A stretch of DNA of 64,000 nt from positions 248,001-312,000 of the forward strand of contig CANXME010002051.1 in NCBI GenBank assembly GCA_948144175.1, read 5' to 3'. Both the position numbers and the translations under genes were made by a program. This document shows, one piece after another, positions 47,622 to 57,237 of the stretch; within the stretch, counting starts at the first letter, position 1, and each line of letters opens with the position of its first letter. Below the pieces are notes generated by a model. It was not told the DNA's origin, did no database searches, and saw only the letters and a program-made list of their open reading frames with translations. The DNA comes from Closterium sp. NIES-65 (Eukaryota > Streptophyta > Zygnematophyceae > Desmidiales > Closteriaceae).

Positions 47622-48579
47622 ATGACTGTCGCTGCATCGTCCAACCTGCCTCTGCGCTTCGTCTGGTTGTTTCTGATGCTGTTTTTCGCGCTGGTTCTCT
47701 CGGGTGAGTCTTCTCTAATCTACCTTAACTGTCTACGCATCAATTTGGAATATCTCAGCGGAAATGGGTCGTCAAGCCTGACGACCCTCTGACGACTTGA
47801 CGACATGCTGCCCCAGGCAGAAAAAAACTAAAACCCTATTGGATGGCATGCCATCCGAGGGAGGCATCAACCCTAAATCCATGCCTCCCTGTGTCTAGGG
47901 TTGATGCCTCCCTGACCGGATGCATGCTCTTCTGGGGTTTATTTTTTTTTGCCCGCGGGCAGCGAGCTCCCCTGGGCGGACTCGCTTGTCCGCTGAGATA
48001 TATTCGGCGGTATGCGATTCGTTTCTCTTCTGGGTCTCTATTGCATGTTAAGGCTGATTTCGTGTTAAGATTTCCCATAATTGTGTAAGAGCTTTCATCA
48101 GCTACACCTGAGTCATCTCTAACGCTACCAACACTACCCTTACAGGAACATCCCTGGCGGTGGCATCTCATGACAATCCGCTGGGGATAGCTGCAAGTGA
48201 AACCATAGTGTCTGAAGCTGCAAGCGGCGCCATGGGAACCCCCTCGCTCATTTTCAGGCATCGCAGCCTGCTGAGCTCGACCACCACCACACCCCAGCCC
48301 TTGCCCACCATAGCTGAGCCCTTGCCTGTTGACCCTCTCGCCTCTCTGTCCACTACCACCAGCGTTGGGGGCACTGGCGATTTGGTTGTAGGCAGTACTC
48401 TCCTAGCTTTAGTACTTCCTCGCCATGGCGACCCCTACTCCCTACAGTTCGAGGGCGAAATCTGCCCGGGAAAAAGTTTTTTCCTGCCCGCCCAGCGTAT
48501 TTTAGCGTATCAGCAGTACGCCAGCCATGGCGTATGGCGTATATACCCAGCGTATAATACGCTAGCGTATTATACGTGA
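47622..48579 (+). CDS. Putative host secreted protein, two exons
   Basis: Exon 1 47622-47703 encodes MTVAASSNLPLRFVWLFLML and FFALVLSG, a strong signal peptide with a basic residue then a ~16-residue hydrophobic core. Donor GTGAGT at 47704-47709 is consensus, and acceptor TTACAG ends at 48145. The phase-1 junction keeps the frame (Gly). Exon 2 continues SLAVASHDNPLGIAASETIV, a Ser/Thr/Pro-rich region (SSTTTTPQPLPTIAEPLP), then ends at the TGA at 48577-48579, inside a GCGTAT-rich palindrome. About 172 residues in all. The last ~60 residues may be read-through into intron or foreign sequence (a GTTGTAG follows GGTGDL at 48393). No family recognised. Alternative: the first exons of a longer gene cut by copia R. 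Start chosen as the ATG giving the signal peptide. Confidence 0.45.
47841..47913 (+). repeat. Palindrome and 18-bp hairpin in the host intron
   Basis: 47841-47856 is a perfect 16-bp palindrome (GGATGGCATGCCATCC). 47858-47875 (AGGGAGGCATCAACCCTA) is perfectly inverted at 47896-47913 with a 20-nt loop. Possibly a remnant of a small inverted-repeat element. Confidence 0.8.
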
Positions 48580-48600
48580 TACGCGTATCTGCCAACGTAT
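48485..48600. repeat. GCGTAT-rich segment with 26-bp perfect palindrome
   Basis: About eight GCGTAT/ATACGC hexamers in ~115 bp. 48551-48576 is a perfect 26-bp palindrome centred on GCTAGC with arms CGTATAATAC. Confidence 0.85.
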
Positions 48601-48607
48601 AACAGAA

Positions 48608-48720
48608 ATGGCATGGGAACGGGGATGGCGATGGCAACAGCATTGGGAACGGCAATGGGAACGGCAATGGGAATGGCAATGGGAACGGCGATGGGAAGGG
48701 CGATGGCAATGGCAATGGGA
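48608..48720 (+). repeat. Hexamer-based repeat GGCAATGGGAAC
   Basis: About nine imperfect 12-bp units (ggcaatgggaac, ggcgatgggaag). Low complexity, directly left of copia R. Confidence 0.85.
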
Positions 48721-48939
48721 GTGTGGTGACTTTGTGATCCACTCTGAGCTTGCTTTGCTTTGCTTGACTGGTCTTGTGACCCCTTGTTCTCCCCCACTTT
48801 GCCTATGGGGGTGTGTCAGATTTATATGACATAGCTACTGTAGGCTATAGTGGGGTAGCACATATGGGGTACAGCTTTCTAGGGTTTGTACTTGTACCCA
48901 ACTTTCCCTTAGTCATTCTCATTCTCGTTCATTTTCACA
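48721..48939 (+). mobile_element. Copia element R, 3' terminal fragment
   Basis: Plus-strand tail of the A/J/L family: gtggtgactttgtgatccac, ctgagcttg, PPT hairpin cccccactttgcctatgggg, then an LTR at 48814-48939 (126 bp). No 5' LTR or coding part remains and the left edge runs into the hexamer repeat. Five bases after the LTR are cggcg. Confidence 0.8.
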
Positions 48940-49475
48940 CGGCGATCGTCACTTGTCGGCCAAAGAGTTACGATGGCGAACAATGTCTTTCGCGACCAAC
49001 ATCGCAGGCACAAACGGTCACGGGCAGGTTCGTTGGAGCACAGTTTTCACGGTCAGGTGGGCGCGGAATTGTGAGCGGCTGGCCTTGTCGTATGCGGCGG
49101 AGCCTTCCGCCCAAGCCTTTCGGAATCCGGAGCACACGGATGCAAGGCCTCGGATCATGAGGCAAAAGCATTCGGAACTCCGCCACAACGTTATCAGAGT
49201 CCCCCAAGATTCACCCGCAAATGCTCAGATGGTGGAAAGCCGTCGGGGGCGACCACGGACCACCTCTAACTGCATTTTGGTTGCGTGCACCAGCTTTGAA
49301 TGCCTAAAGCAGGCCCCTAGATTCGTTTTGAGGTAGTCTGACGCCTCGGAGTACACCCCTCTTCCTAGTCTGGCTGTTAGAGTTACCTATTTTTTCTAGT
49401 CTGGAAATTCAGACAACACTACGTTTTTTCCGCTGAACGTTCAGAGTTAAACAAAATTTCTGTTCAGAGTTAAAC
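48940..49475. other. Unassigned sequence
   Basis: No domain or element end recognised. Open frames on both strands (48953-49336 plus, ~127 codons; 48968-49207 minus) lack family text. From 49340 the sequence becomes rich in TCAGA/TCTGA words (gttcagagttaaac twice near 49439 and 49461). Confidence 0.4.
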
Positions 49476-49479
49476 ACGT

Positions 49480-49692
49480 TCAGAGACAAGGCGAATCTCT
49501 ACTCTGACAAGGCGAATCTCTACCCTGACAAGGCAAATCTCTGCCTAGGCGGGGCGAATCTTCGCCCTGACAGTTAGAATCTTCACCCTGACAGGGCGAA
49601 TTTTCGCACTTCGCTCTGTACAAGGCGAACCTTCGCACTTCGCCCTAGGCAGGGCGAATCTCTTCCTTGACAGGGCGGATTTTTGCCCTGAC
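49480..49692 (+). repeat. Degenerate minisatellite, ~20-26-bp unit
   Basis: About nine units of ctgacaaggcgaatctctac / ccctgacagggcgaatcttc drifting along 210 bp. A minus-strand open frame across it is a repeat translation, not a gene. Confidence 0.8.
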
Positions 49693-50400
49693 TGGTTGAC
49701 TCTTCGGTGTGATAGAGGGCAAAAGTGGTGTGACAAAGCAAGCGTGTGCCCGATGGGCCCATCTGACGCATCAGGGGGGTTCAAAACCTAGCAAGGACCC
49801 TGCTCGGGAGTTTGCGGTGCCGCGCTCGGGAAATTTTGGTTTCCCGCCCGTGATCGACAGTGAGTGTTACACGCCACCAGGCTGGCGGAAACCGCTGTAT
49901 TACGGGTTTCAGGGGGCACCCCCGATACAAGTATGAGGCTCAGCCTACACTAATAAAATTAGGCTGAAATTTCAGACAACTCATAAAGGAAAACTCTGAA
50001 AAATCAGACAAGGTACATAAAGATATTCTTAGACTTCAGACTAGGCACAAAAAAAAAGTCTGAACGGACTCTGAATCAGACTACAAAGTTTGGTATCTAG
50101 GGCCCTGGCCTGAATTCGATGACAGGTGTACAAATATTTTGTTCAGTAAGGCAAATATAGATTGATCAGATTTAGAAATTAGACAGAAACATGAAAGGGC
50201 CTTTCCCCTTTTCACCTTACCTAACTGATCAGCTTGTCACACTTCTCCTAGCATCATCATTGCATCCAATAAAAAATATTTACCATTTGGGATGCATGAA
50301 ACTGGAAATGTTTGCTCGCTGGGTTCAAAGCAAGTGAGTCACAAAAAATTTAACAATTTCGCTCATTTTTAGCGACCAGAGCGGGAGAGGTAGGCGGAGC
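49693..50400. other. Non-coding, AT-richer stretch
   Basis: Contains scattered TCAGAC/TCTGAA words (49970-50090) similar to those at 49340-49480, suggesting one ancient repeat block. No gene, LTR end or RNA gene seen. Confidence 0.4.
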
Positions 50401-50449
50401 AAGAGGAACAGGTGGAGATAGGACGAAATGGAGAGGGCGAGGGGAAAAG

Positions 50450-50878
50450 GTGATGGATGGTGTGGAGGACACGGGTTGTTTATACACAAACAAGCGTGGG
50501 GAGAAGTTCTATGGACGGTGGTCAAACCGCGTTATGGCCGACTCGCATATCGAGGAAGAACGACTACCATGGGTACGTGATTATGGACGAAGGCTCTCTT
50601 CCTCAGGTATATACAACGCTACGAAGTTGAGTGATGGTCGTTACCTGGTGAGGATTTCGGGGGAAAAGTCTAGACCATCATTTGGTTTGATCGCACGGCG
50701 CTACCGGTACAAAGCTGGAGTGATTTCCGAGATAGCACATATTCTCTTCAGGCGGCCATTTCCATACGAGCTTGTGTTTATCACACAAGAACAGGCAGCT
50801 GAAGTGAATGTGGACGAGGTGGATTGTTGGGACACTCTGATTTGTAAGCTATGCCGGATAAGGAGGAGGCGAGAATGA
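50450..50878 (+). CDS. Hypothetical small protein, 142 codons
   Basis: Reads MMDGVEDTGCLYTNKRGEKF, then HIEEERLPWVRDYGRRLSSS, SDGRYLVRISGEKSRPSFGL, and a Cys/Arg-rich end. Mixed composition without low complexity and not antisense to a known domain, so a real exon is plausible. The core (SGIYNATKLSDGRYLVRI, GLIARRYRYKAGVISEIAHI) vaguely resembles small beta-sheet DNA-binding folds such as AP2, but the diagnostic residues are not convincing. No family assigned. ATG ATG start; a second in-frame ATG follows immediately. Confidence 0.4.
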   Translation: MMDGVEDTGCLYTNKRGEKFYGRWSNRVMADSHIEEERLPWVRDYGRRLSSSGIYNATKLSDGRYLVRISGEKSRPSFGLIARRYRYKAGVISEIAHILFRRPFPYELVFITQEQAAEVNVDEVDCWDTLICKLCRIRRRRE

Positions 50879-51092
50879 GCGAAAGGGGTTGCCAGTGGAG
50901 TGGGGTAGAGGAGGGGAGATGAAGGGCGAGGAGGGTTGAATAAAGAAGGGGGATGGGAGTGGTTACCGGTGCGTGTGGAAGGGGGAGAAGGGAGAGTGGA
51001 CGAAAAGGAAGGGAGGCGAGGAGCTGAAAGACCCCGCGGTCGAGTTGGGATTGGCTGCCAGGTGGAGGAGTGGGGTGAGTAGGCAGACCCCT

Positions 51093-51094
<2 letters not shown>

Positions 51095-51174
<80 letters not shown>
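51095..51174 (+). repeat. (CT)40 microsatellite
   Basis: Uninterrupted CT dinucleotide run of about 80 bp. It creates long spurious open frames (Leu-Ser / Arg-Glu repeats) on both strands. Confidence 0.98.
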
Positions 51175-51176
<2 letters not shown>

Positions 51177-52016
51177 CGCTCGTCGTCTCGGCATTCACCA
51201 TGCCACGTCACGACCCCCGTCATGCGGTCACAGCAGCCCTGTTGCATCGCGTTGATCGTAGAAGCGGGATGCGGGAGGGGGGGGAAGACAGGCGGAAGAG
51301 CGGCCGAGACAGACGCACCCACGGGTTCGACAAGCCGTCGCCCCTAAGCCGCTGTGTTCCCTCCGCGCCTTCCACCTTGCCCAACCCCCTTTTCCCCATC
51401 CACCGTTTCCCCGCACCCTGACCCTCCCCTCCCCCCAACTTCCCATCAAACGACACGTCATCGTGGCCGTTGAATCCTACGATGCTCCGCAAGGACGAAC
51501 ATCGGCTCTTTCCCCGTACCGCGCCGCACTTTTCTCGTCCTTCCGAATGACGTAATTAAAAATCGTCGAGGCTCGGGAAGTGACTCTGTTGCCTTTGTTG
51601 GAAGCTGGCGCGTGGCCAGTCATTGCACTGGTGCTGCTAATCCCGTGGGGAACTGTAACTGGCTGACCACGAGCGGGGAAATCGAGGGAACAAGCGCCTC
51701 TTGCGGCTGATTGTACATCGTGACAAACAACAGGGCTGATCGAATTTATGAACTGTATCCGCAACATGATGAATCTCGTTATCCACGACTTATTCGCCTA
51801 GTCCGTGAAAGCCTCCCAAACTCACCCAGTAAACCATATATTGTCCATAATTGTCTAGGTCATAAAAGCACTTCGATTCGGAAATCTTATCCTTGTGTTG
51901 CAAAACATATCCCTGCATTTGCTTTATTAACATACAAAGTACCTGTCAAATTGTGTTTATATCTGTGTTAGACATGTAAGGGTGCAGTGAGATGCATAGT
52001 ATAGGATATAACACTA
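51175..52016. other. Unassigned sequence
   Basis: Mostly non-coding to my reading. 51711-51971 (plus) has an 86-codon open frame with mixed composition (RADRIYELYPQHDESRYPRL), but no ATG context or family support it. No element ends recognised. Confidence 0.35.
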
Positions 52017-52345
52017 TGTCAGGGCGCACACCAGCTAGCCAGATCGCATGCGCGCATATTACCCCGCAGCGGACGCGCACGCGACTGTAACCACTCACGC
52101 ACGCAAAGGCAGCGCGCGAGCAGCTGCAGCTACGCACGCAGCAGCGCACACACCGCGACCAACCACGCACACGACAGCAGCTGCGCACGCACAGCAGTAG
52201 CCACGCACGCTGCAGCCTCAGCCGCATGCATATTATAGCAGCAGCGCACACGCGGCAGCAGCCACGCATGCAGCGCTGCGAATGCGCAGCATCGACTGCA
52301 CACACAGCAGTACGCTGCTGCAACAGCCCACACCCGCTGTAATGT
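52017..52345. repeat. CACGCA/GCAGC-rich degenerate repeat
   Basis: Irregular repeats of cacgcac, gcagcagc and cgcacac over ~320 bp, purine-pyrimidine alternating in parts. Translates as Cys/Val/Arg low complexity on the minus strand; not a gene. Confidence 0.7.
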
Positions 52346-52566
52346 ATTACCCTAACTACCGAGCTAACAACCATCGATCTCTCTCTAAGTCAATTGTTGA
52401 GAACTTCTCTCGACAAAGGAAGAGTTGGAGAAGATGGTTGAGTTGGTTGGGATGAAACTTGGTTTGGGTTTGCCAAGCCTCAACTTTGGAGGTTTGGAAC
52501 ATTTCCAACTCAACCAAGAGAATGTTGAAGGTTGGAATTCCAACCAATCAGAAACTGCCAAACAAG

Positions 52567-52966
52567 TGTTACAATCTACTCTATCCTAAACACAACCATT
52601 GAATGGTTCTAAGTTGGGTTTTCCAACCCAACACAATTGCCACATAGGCTCCAAGCCTAGGAACCATCCCACCATGGAAACCATGGTTGGGATAGTTCCC
52701 CAAGGGGTGTGTTGAGGGGGTCTGAGCTAAGCAAGCTCATTCTCAACCTCCCACTCCAACTAAACAATTGGAAATGGGATTGTTTTGCCTAAGTCATTGA
52801 GAGCTCTCTCACGAGCCTTCCTACACAATTCTCTCAAGCATTTTCAACAACTCCTTCAAGAAGATTGACACCTCCAAGGCTATTGGGAGCTAGTTAGAGC
52901 TTCAACTTGTATTGAGATTTATTATAAAAGCATTGTAACTCCATTATAATAGCCTTGGGTGTTACA
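52567..52966 (+). repeat. 5' LTR of gypsy D
   Basis: 400 bp with matching TGTTAC ends, followed one base later by a tRNA-iMet-type primer site. Recognised from this structure because the second LTR is outside. Confidence 0.75.
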
Positions 52967-53482
52967 TTGGTATCTAGAGCAAGGTTCTTCCTTGGCCTTG
53001 TGTGGCCATTTGCTCCTTGGATTATTTTTTTAAGAGGATCCTGGCTTGTGGATCTAGGATTTCATCTAAGGAGCTATCAAGATCTTGAAGATATTGAAGA
53101 AATTTCAAGATCTACAAAACCATCTTCAACATCTACATCTTCTACTTCAATTTCTTCAAACCACCATTGGAGCTACAAGATCTACAAGGAGCTCCCCTTC
53201 TTCATCAACATTGTGAAGAAATTTGAAGAGATTCATTTCTCTTACCCACCTTTGGTGGAAGACTCTAATCTACCTTTGGTAGAAGAGTGTATCTTCAGAT
53301 CCACAAGGACTTGTTGAGGATTACTCTTTTGAGTATATCTTGCTCTACCATTGAGGTGATAGAGAGATTTGGCAAACAAATCAATCTTAAGAGATTCTGT
53401 ATTGGATTATTCTATAAGGGTAATCAGATTTCTTAACGATTATTATAAGATCTGTTGAGATCTCCTCTCCTTAACCTGTTTC

Positions 53483-54712
53483 ATGGCTTCTGGTCAAGAG
53501 ATGGATGGTACTAAGGAGGTGCCCGTTGCTGGCAATGAGGGAGATAATGCTGCTGCTGCTGACATTGATCTAAACCTTGAGGACTTTGTGGTTGACATGG
53601 AGATTAATGGAAGTGAAGCTGACCTTGAGGCTGATGCTGAAAATGAGGATGAGGCTGGCTCTGATAAGGGTGTTTCCAATGAAGCTCAGAACATTGCTGT
53701 CAAGCTCCAGACTCAACTCACGGAGCAGAATATTCTCATTGGAGTGCAACAGTGCCGCATCCAGAACTTGGAGGCTGATTCTGTTAAGCTTCAGGCCTTG
53801 ATTGAGCAGCTGACCAGGGAGGTGCAGTCGATCCCTAAGGAGAACGACACCTCCAGCTTCATTCAGGACCTGCAGACTACTCTCCTGTTCGTGCAGGATC
53901 AGCTCAAGAAGCAAGAGAAACACATCTCTGTGCTTCAGGCCCAGTACAGGGAGATCCCGCGTGGAAACCTCTACCAGCCTGCTCCTGCAGCAGAGCGAGT
54001 TGCCAACGCCGCTAACAGCCGGGCTGCACCTGCTGATGCTCCTTCTGCTGTTCCCCCTCCTACTGGAGCACGTGTTGAGCCTCCTACTACAGCAGCAACT
54101 GCTTTTGGCTCCTGCCCTTCGGCCCTGCCTCGTTTTGTCCATGGCAAAACTGACGTTGAGACTTTTCTCTCCATTGCGGAGGACTTTATGTCCATCCACA
54201 ACGTGCGTAGCGAGGCTCGCGTGGTCGCTGCGACCCTTGCCCTGGACGACACTGCGAGCAAGTTGGTGTATGCCAACAAGTGCCACGCAGAGGCTAATGG
54301 CCATCCTTTTGGCTGGGAGGAGTTCAAAGCTGCCATGCTGGCGGCATTCCTGAGTCAGCCCCCGGCGCTTGAGGTGCGTAGCCGCCTGGAGAACATCCAG
54401 TGCGGTGACCAGCCTGTACGCGAGTACGCCAAGGAGTTTGAGAAAACTCTGTCGCTGCTGAAGACGGCTCTTCCTGAGAGCGAGGTCATCCACCAGTTCT
54501 TCAAGGGACTCCCTGAACATATCAAGCGTGTGCATGTTGTGCGTGGGGAGCACCAGTGGAGGACCTACAAGGAGTGCAAGGAGCAGGTCATTGACACGGA
54601 TGTGAATTTCCGTGCGTACATGACTCACGCTCGTGCTCAGCAGCAGCCTAGTGCCGAAGGCCCTAGGGGGGGTGGTAACAGGACTCAGGCACACAGGGGC
54701 AGTGGCTCTTGG
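53483..54712 (+). CDS. Gypsy D gag
   Basis: About 410 codons from MASGQEMDGTKEVPVAGNEG. An acidic N-terminus is followed by a coiled coil (residues ~65-155), an Ala/Pro linker, then the retrotransposon gag domain (ETFLSIAEDFMSIHNVRSEA, GWEEFKAAMLAAFLSQPPAL, LENIQCGDQPVREYAKEFEK, HQFFKGLPEHIKRVHVVRGE). The insertion of C falls after this domain. The zinc knuckle lies on the other side, at 56243-56284. Confidence 0.85.
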
Positions 54713-54835
54713 TGTAAATTTTAGAAGAGAGAAGAGGGTTTGACTAGCAGCAGTTGGGATACATATAGCAAACCCTAACAGGGTTGTACTCGCTATAGAG
54801 CACCCCACTACAAGCTAGATAAGAACATTCTGACA
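54713..54835 (-). repeat. 3' LTR of element C
   Basis: 123 bp; PPT hairpin (CCCCACTTTGGCTATGGGGG, minus) at about 54837-54857. Confidence 0.9.
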
Positions 54836-54859
54836 CACCCCCATAGCCAAAGTGGGGTG

Positions 54860-55995
54860 TAATCAGCAGAGCAAGCAGGCATAGAACAAGCTCAGGGTGG
54901 ATCACAATGTCACCACACATTCTGAGCACAAGTACAAGAAGCAACAGTTTAAAGTTCAGAAATGTAAGCAAAGCTAGAGCTAATCACAGCGGACAAGTGA
55001 GGAGGAGGAGGAGCTGTGGGGGATAGAAGATGGGAGGCGACTGCTGACGCTGCAGACACACAGACGAGCTGCTGGCTCAGTGGCTACCGGAACAGCGCTC
55101 TGGAATACTGGAGTAACTGGCCCCGCGGCTAAAAGTAGCGGCAGACGAGCAACGGATCCACGGGCGACTGGCGACTACCGGAGATTGTAGCCTCCAGACT
55201 GCTGCTGCTGCTGCTGACGACAAGACTGGTGCCTCCACTCAACCTCCCCCAACTGCCCCACACTCTCAGCACACGCCCACTGCCCAAACCCTAGCTCCAC
55301 TCACACGCACCCCCCTTAAACCCTAAACCCCAGTCTCCCACTCATCCACCCCCCTCAGCGACAGCTGCACCAGTGGGAGACGAACGAGGAGGAGGAGCAA
55401 AGGGAGGAATGCACAACTGCCACCCCCATACTCGCCACCCCCAAACCCTAACACATGGCAGGGCGGGATGGCGGGTAGGGAGGTCACGGGGGGGGGGGGG
55501 TGCACGTGCCCCCGGTGCGCCGCGGCTGACGACGAGGCGTGGCGGGAGCGGGGCCGGGGCAGCAAGTGACGGCGACGGGGCCGCTGGCGACGACGACGGG
55601 GCCGATAGGAGCGGCGACGGGGGGCGACGCGCGGGTCCCCGTCGCCCGTCGCAGCGCCTCCCGAGGGCGACGCGCGGGTCCCCGTCGCCCGTCCCAGCAC
55701 CTCCCGAGGGCGACGCGCGGGTCCCCGTCGCCCGTCGCAGTGCCTCCTGAGGGCGACGCGCCGAGTGACGGGGCAGAAGCCCGCCGCACGCCTCGGGGCG
55801 CACAGCGGGCAGAGAACCGCCGCGCGCCTCGGGGCGCACGGCGAGCAGAAAACCGCCGCGCGCCTCGGGGCGCACGGCGGGAAGAAAAAACTGCCGCACG
55901 CCTCGGGGCGTGCGGCACAGAGAGTAGCAGTAGGAGTTGCAGCGGAAGCAACGAGGTGGTGATCCTACCCACAGGATCGATCCAAGGGGATCGAC
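54860..55995 (-). other. Element C internal region
   Basis: Non-coding. In element sense: post-primer hairpin TCGATCCCCTTGGATCGA (55977-55994), hairpin-rich GC units (55780-55920), GCGTCGC-rich tract, a C run, then a CTG/CCGG-rich 3' part. Apparent frames on both strands are low-complexity. Confidence 0.75.
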
Positions 55996-56009
55996 CTGCT
56001 CTGATAGCA

Positions 56010-56132
56010 TGAAAATTTTAGAAGAGAGAAGAGGGTTTGACTAGCAGCAGTTGGGATACATATAGCAAACCCTAACAGGGTTGTACTCGCTATAGAGCAC
56101 CCCACTACAGGCTAGATAAGAACATTCTGACA
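56010..56132 (-). repeat. 5' LTR of element C
   Basis: 123 bp, nearly identical to 54713-54835; cttgg follows. Confidence 0.9.
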
Positions 56133-56137
56133 CTTGG

Positions 56138-56385
56138 AAGAGGCCCTATCAGCAGAAGGGGGAATCCTCTGGGACTCAGTCCAAGAGGGCCCATGCTGGG
56201 CCTGCCAAGGATCCTCAGGATGAGGATAAGCCCCCGGCGGGCTGCCGCATCTGTGGCAAGCTCGGGCACAAATCCTATCACTGCCGTTGGAGGAAGTCCG
56301 TCAAGAACTCCAGCAAGCCCAACCAGGGCAAGAAGCCGGATGGTTCTAACCCTTCGGGCCCGAAGGATTTTCCGAAGTCCAACTA
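56138..56385 (+). CDS. Gypsy D gag C-terminal segment with zinc knuckle
   Basis: Basic segment with CRICGKLGHKSYHC (C-X2-C-X4-H-X4-C) encoded at 56243-56284, then a Lys/Ser/Pro-rich tail. Separated from the rest of gag by element C. Confidence 0.8.
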
Positions 56386-56892
56386 GGGGGTGGGTACCTG
56401 GTTGGTGAGCGAGATCGAGTAGATGAGGCTTATGTCCTTCGTGATGAGGATTTGCTAAAGCTAGAGAAGCTTGCATCATGCAAAATCGCTTGTTTGTATG
56501 CCTCTTCTATTAATGAAAAATCTGTTTTTCAAACTCGATCGTACCCACTTGAAAAAAATTCAATTGAATTTTTGAGAGATAAATTTTCAATCATCTCTTG
56601 CTCGTTCAAAGAGTTGCCAGCAATCATGGATATTGTGGACCGTTGTGTCCAAGAGCATCCGCTCACGTGAGTGGGATTAGAGACTCGAATCGTGAAAGGA
56701 GAGTTGTTCCGCCGATTTCATGAATGGCATATCCTGGCAACATGAGACAAAGGGCACCATGTTTGGTGGACCACATCCCAAAGGTTTGGACGTGCTCACA
56801 ACAAATTTAGGGTGTACTATCGACCTCCTAAAGTTGTTGTCGCTTGTCCCATCCGTCCAAGATTCCAATAGAATCTACTGTTATCTGGACGC

Positions 56893-57225
56893 ATGAATGG
56901 AGACGAAGCAAGGATTCTCGTCGATACAGGCGCGTCGGTCTCCCTTGTTGATGAAACTTGGGTTACGACACGCAACGTCCTCGTTGTAGGACCGTCATGT
57001 CCCATCCGCTTGGGTGACGATCGTGTCATTCCAAGTAAAGGACAAACACATATCGACATGAATGTACAGGACTACAGCGAAGTAGTTCGCGTGTATGTCC
57101 TACCACTTTTGTCAGGTGTCAACCTCATCCTGGGCATGGATTGGTTGCGAGCCAACGAAGTCATTCTGGACTTCCAGTACAACATTGCCTCGTTCAACAA
57201 GAACGGAAAGGCAATCCAGTGGTAA
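56893..57225 (+). CDS. Gypsy D protease
   Basis: 110 codons, MNGDEARILVDTGASVSLVD: retroviral-type aspartic protease with catalytic LVDTGAS, and the second motif VNLILGMDWLRANEVILDF (flap and dimer end). It matures the polyprotein in the particle. Confidence 0.9.
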   Translation: MNGDEARILVDTGASVSLVDETWVTTRNVLVVGPSCPIRLGDDRVIPSKGQTHIDMNVQDYSEVVRVYVLPLLSGVNLILGMDWLRANEVILDFQYNIASFNKNGKAIQW

Positions 57226-57237
57226 GTCAATGATACT

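Larger units (their letters stand above)
54713..56132 (-). mobile_element. Non-autonomous copia-like element C
   Basis: 1,420 bp, minus strand, LTRs 54713-54835 and 56010-56132 (123 bp, about two differences), target duplications cttgg (54708-54712, 56133-56137). Primer site TGCTATCAGAGCAGG (minus, ending 56009). Same family as B: same leader opening, GCGCCCCGAGGCGC hairpin units (55780-55920) and 3' region. It has no coding capacity and looks whole for its class; a recent insertion. Confidence 0.9.

Noticed and set aside
51095-51174. Possible promoter GAGA/CT element
   Set aside because: A pure (CT)n run is a microsatellite; no adjacent gene supports a promoter role.
52017-52367. Solo LTR candidate (TGTCAGGG...GCTAACA)
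   Set aside because: Flanking 5-mers do not match and there is no second copy; the interior is a CACGCA-type repeat.
52955-53317. 120-codon frame beginning inside the gypsy D LTR
   Set aside because: Starts within the LTR and crosses the primer site, so it is leader sequence rather than a gene.
53570-54808. 412-codon minus-strand frame
   Set aside because: Exact antisense of gypsy D gag with no family text; a codon-usage shadow.
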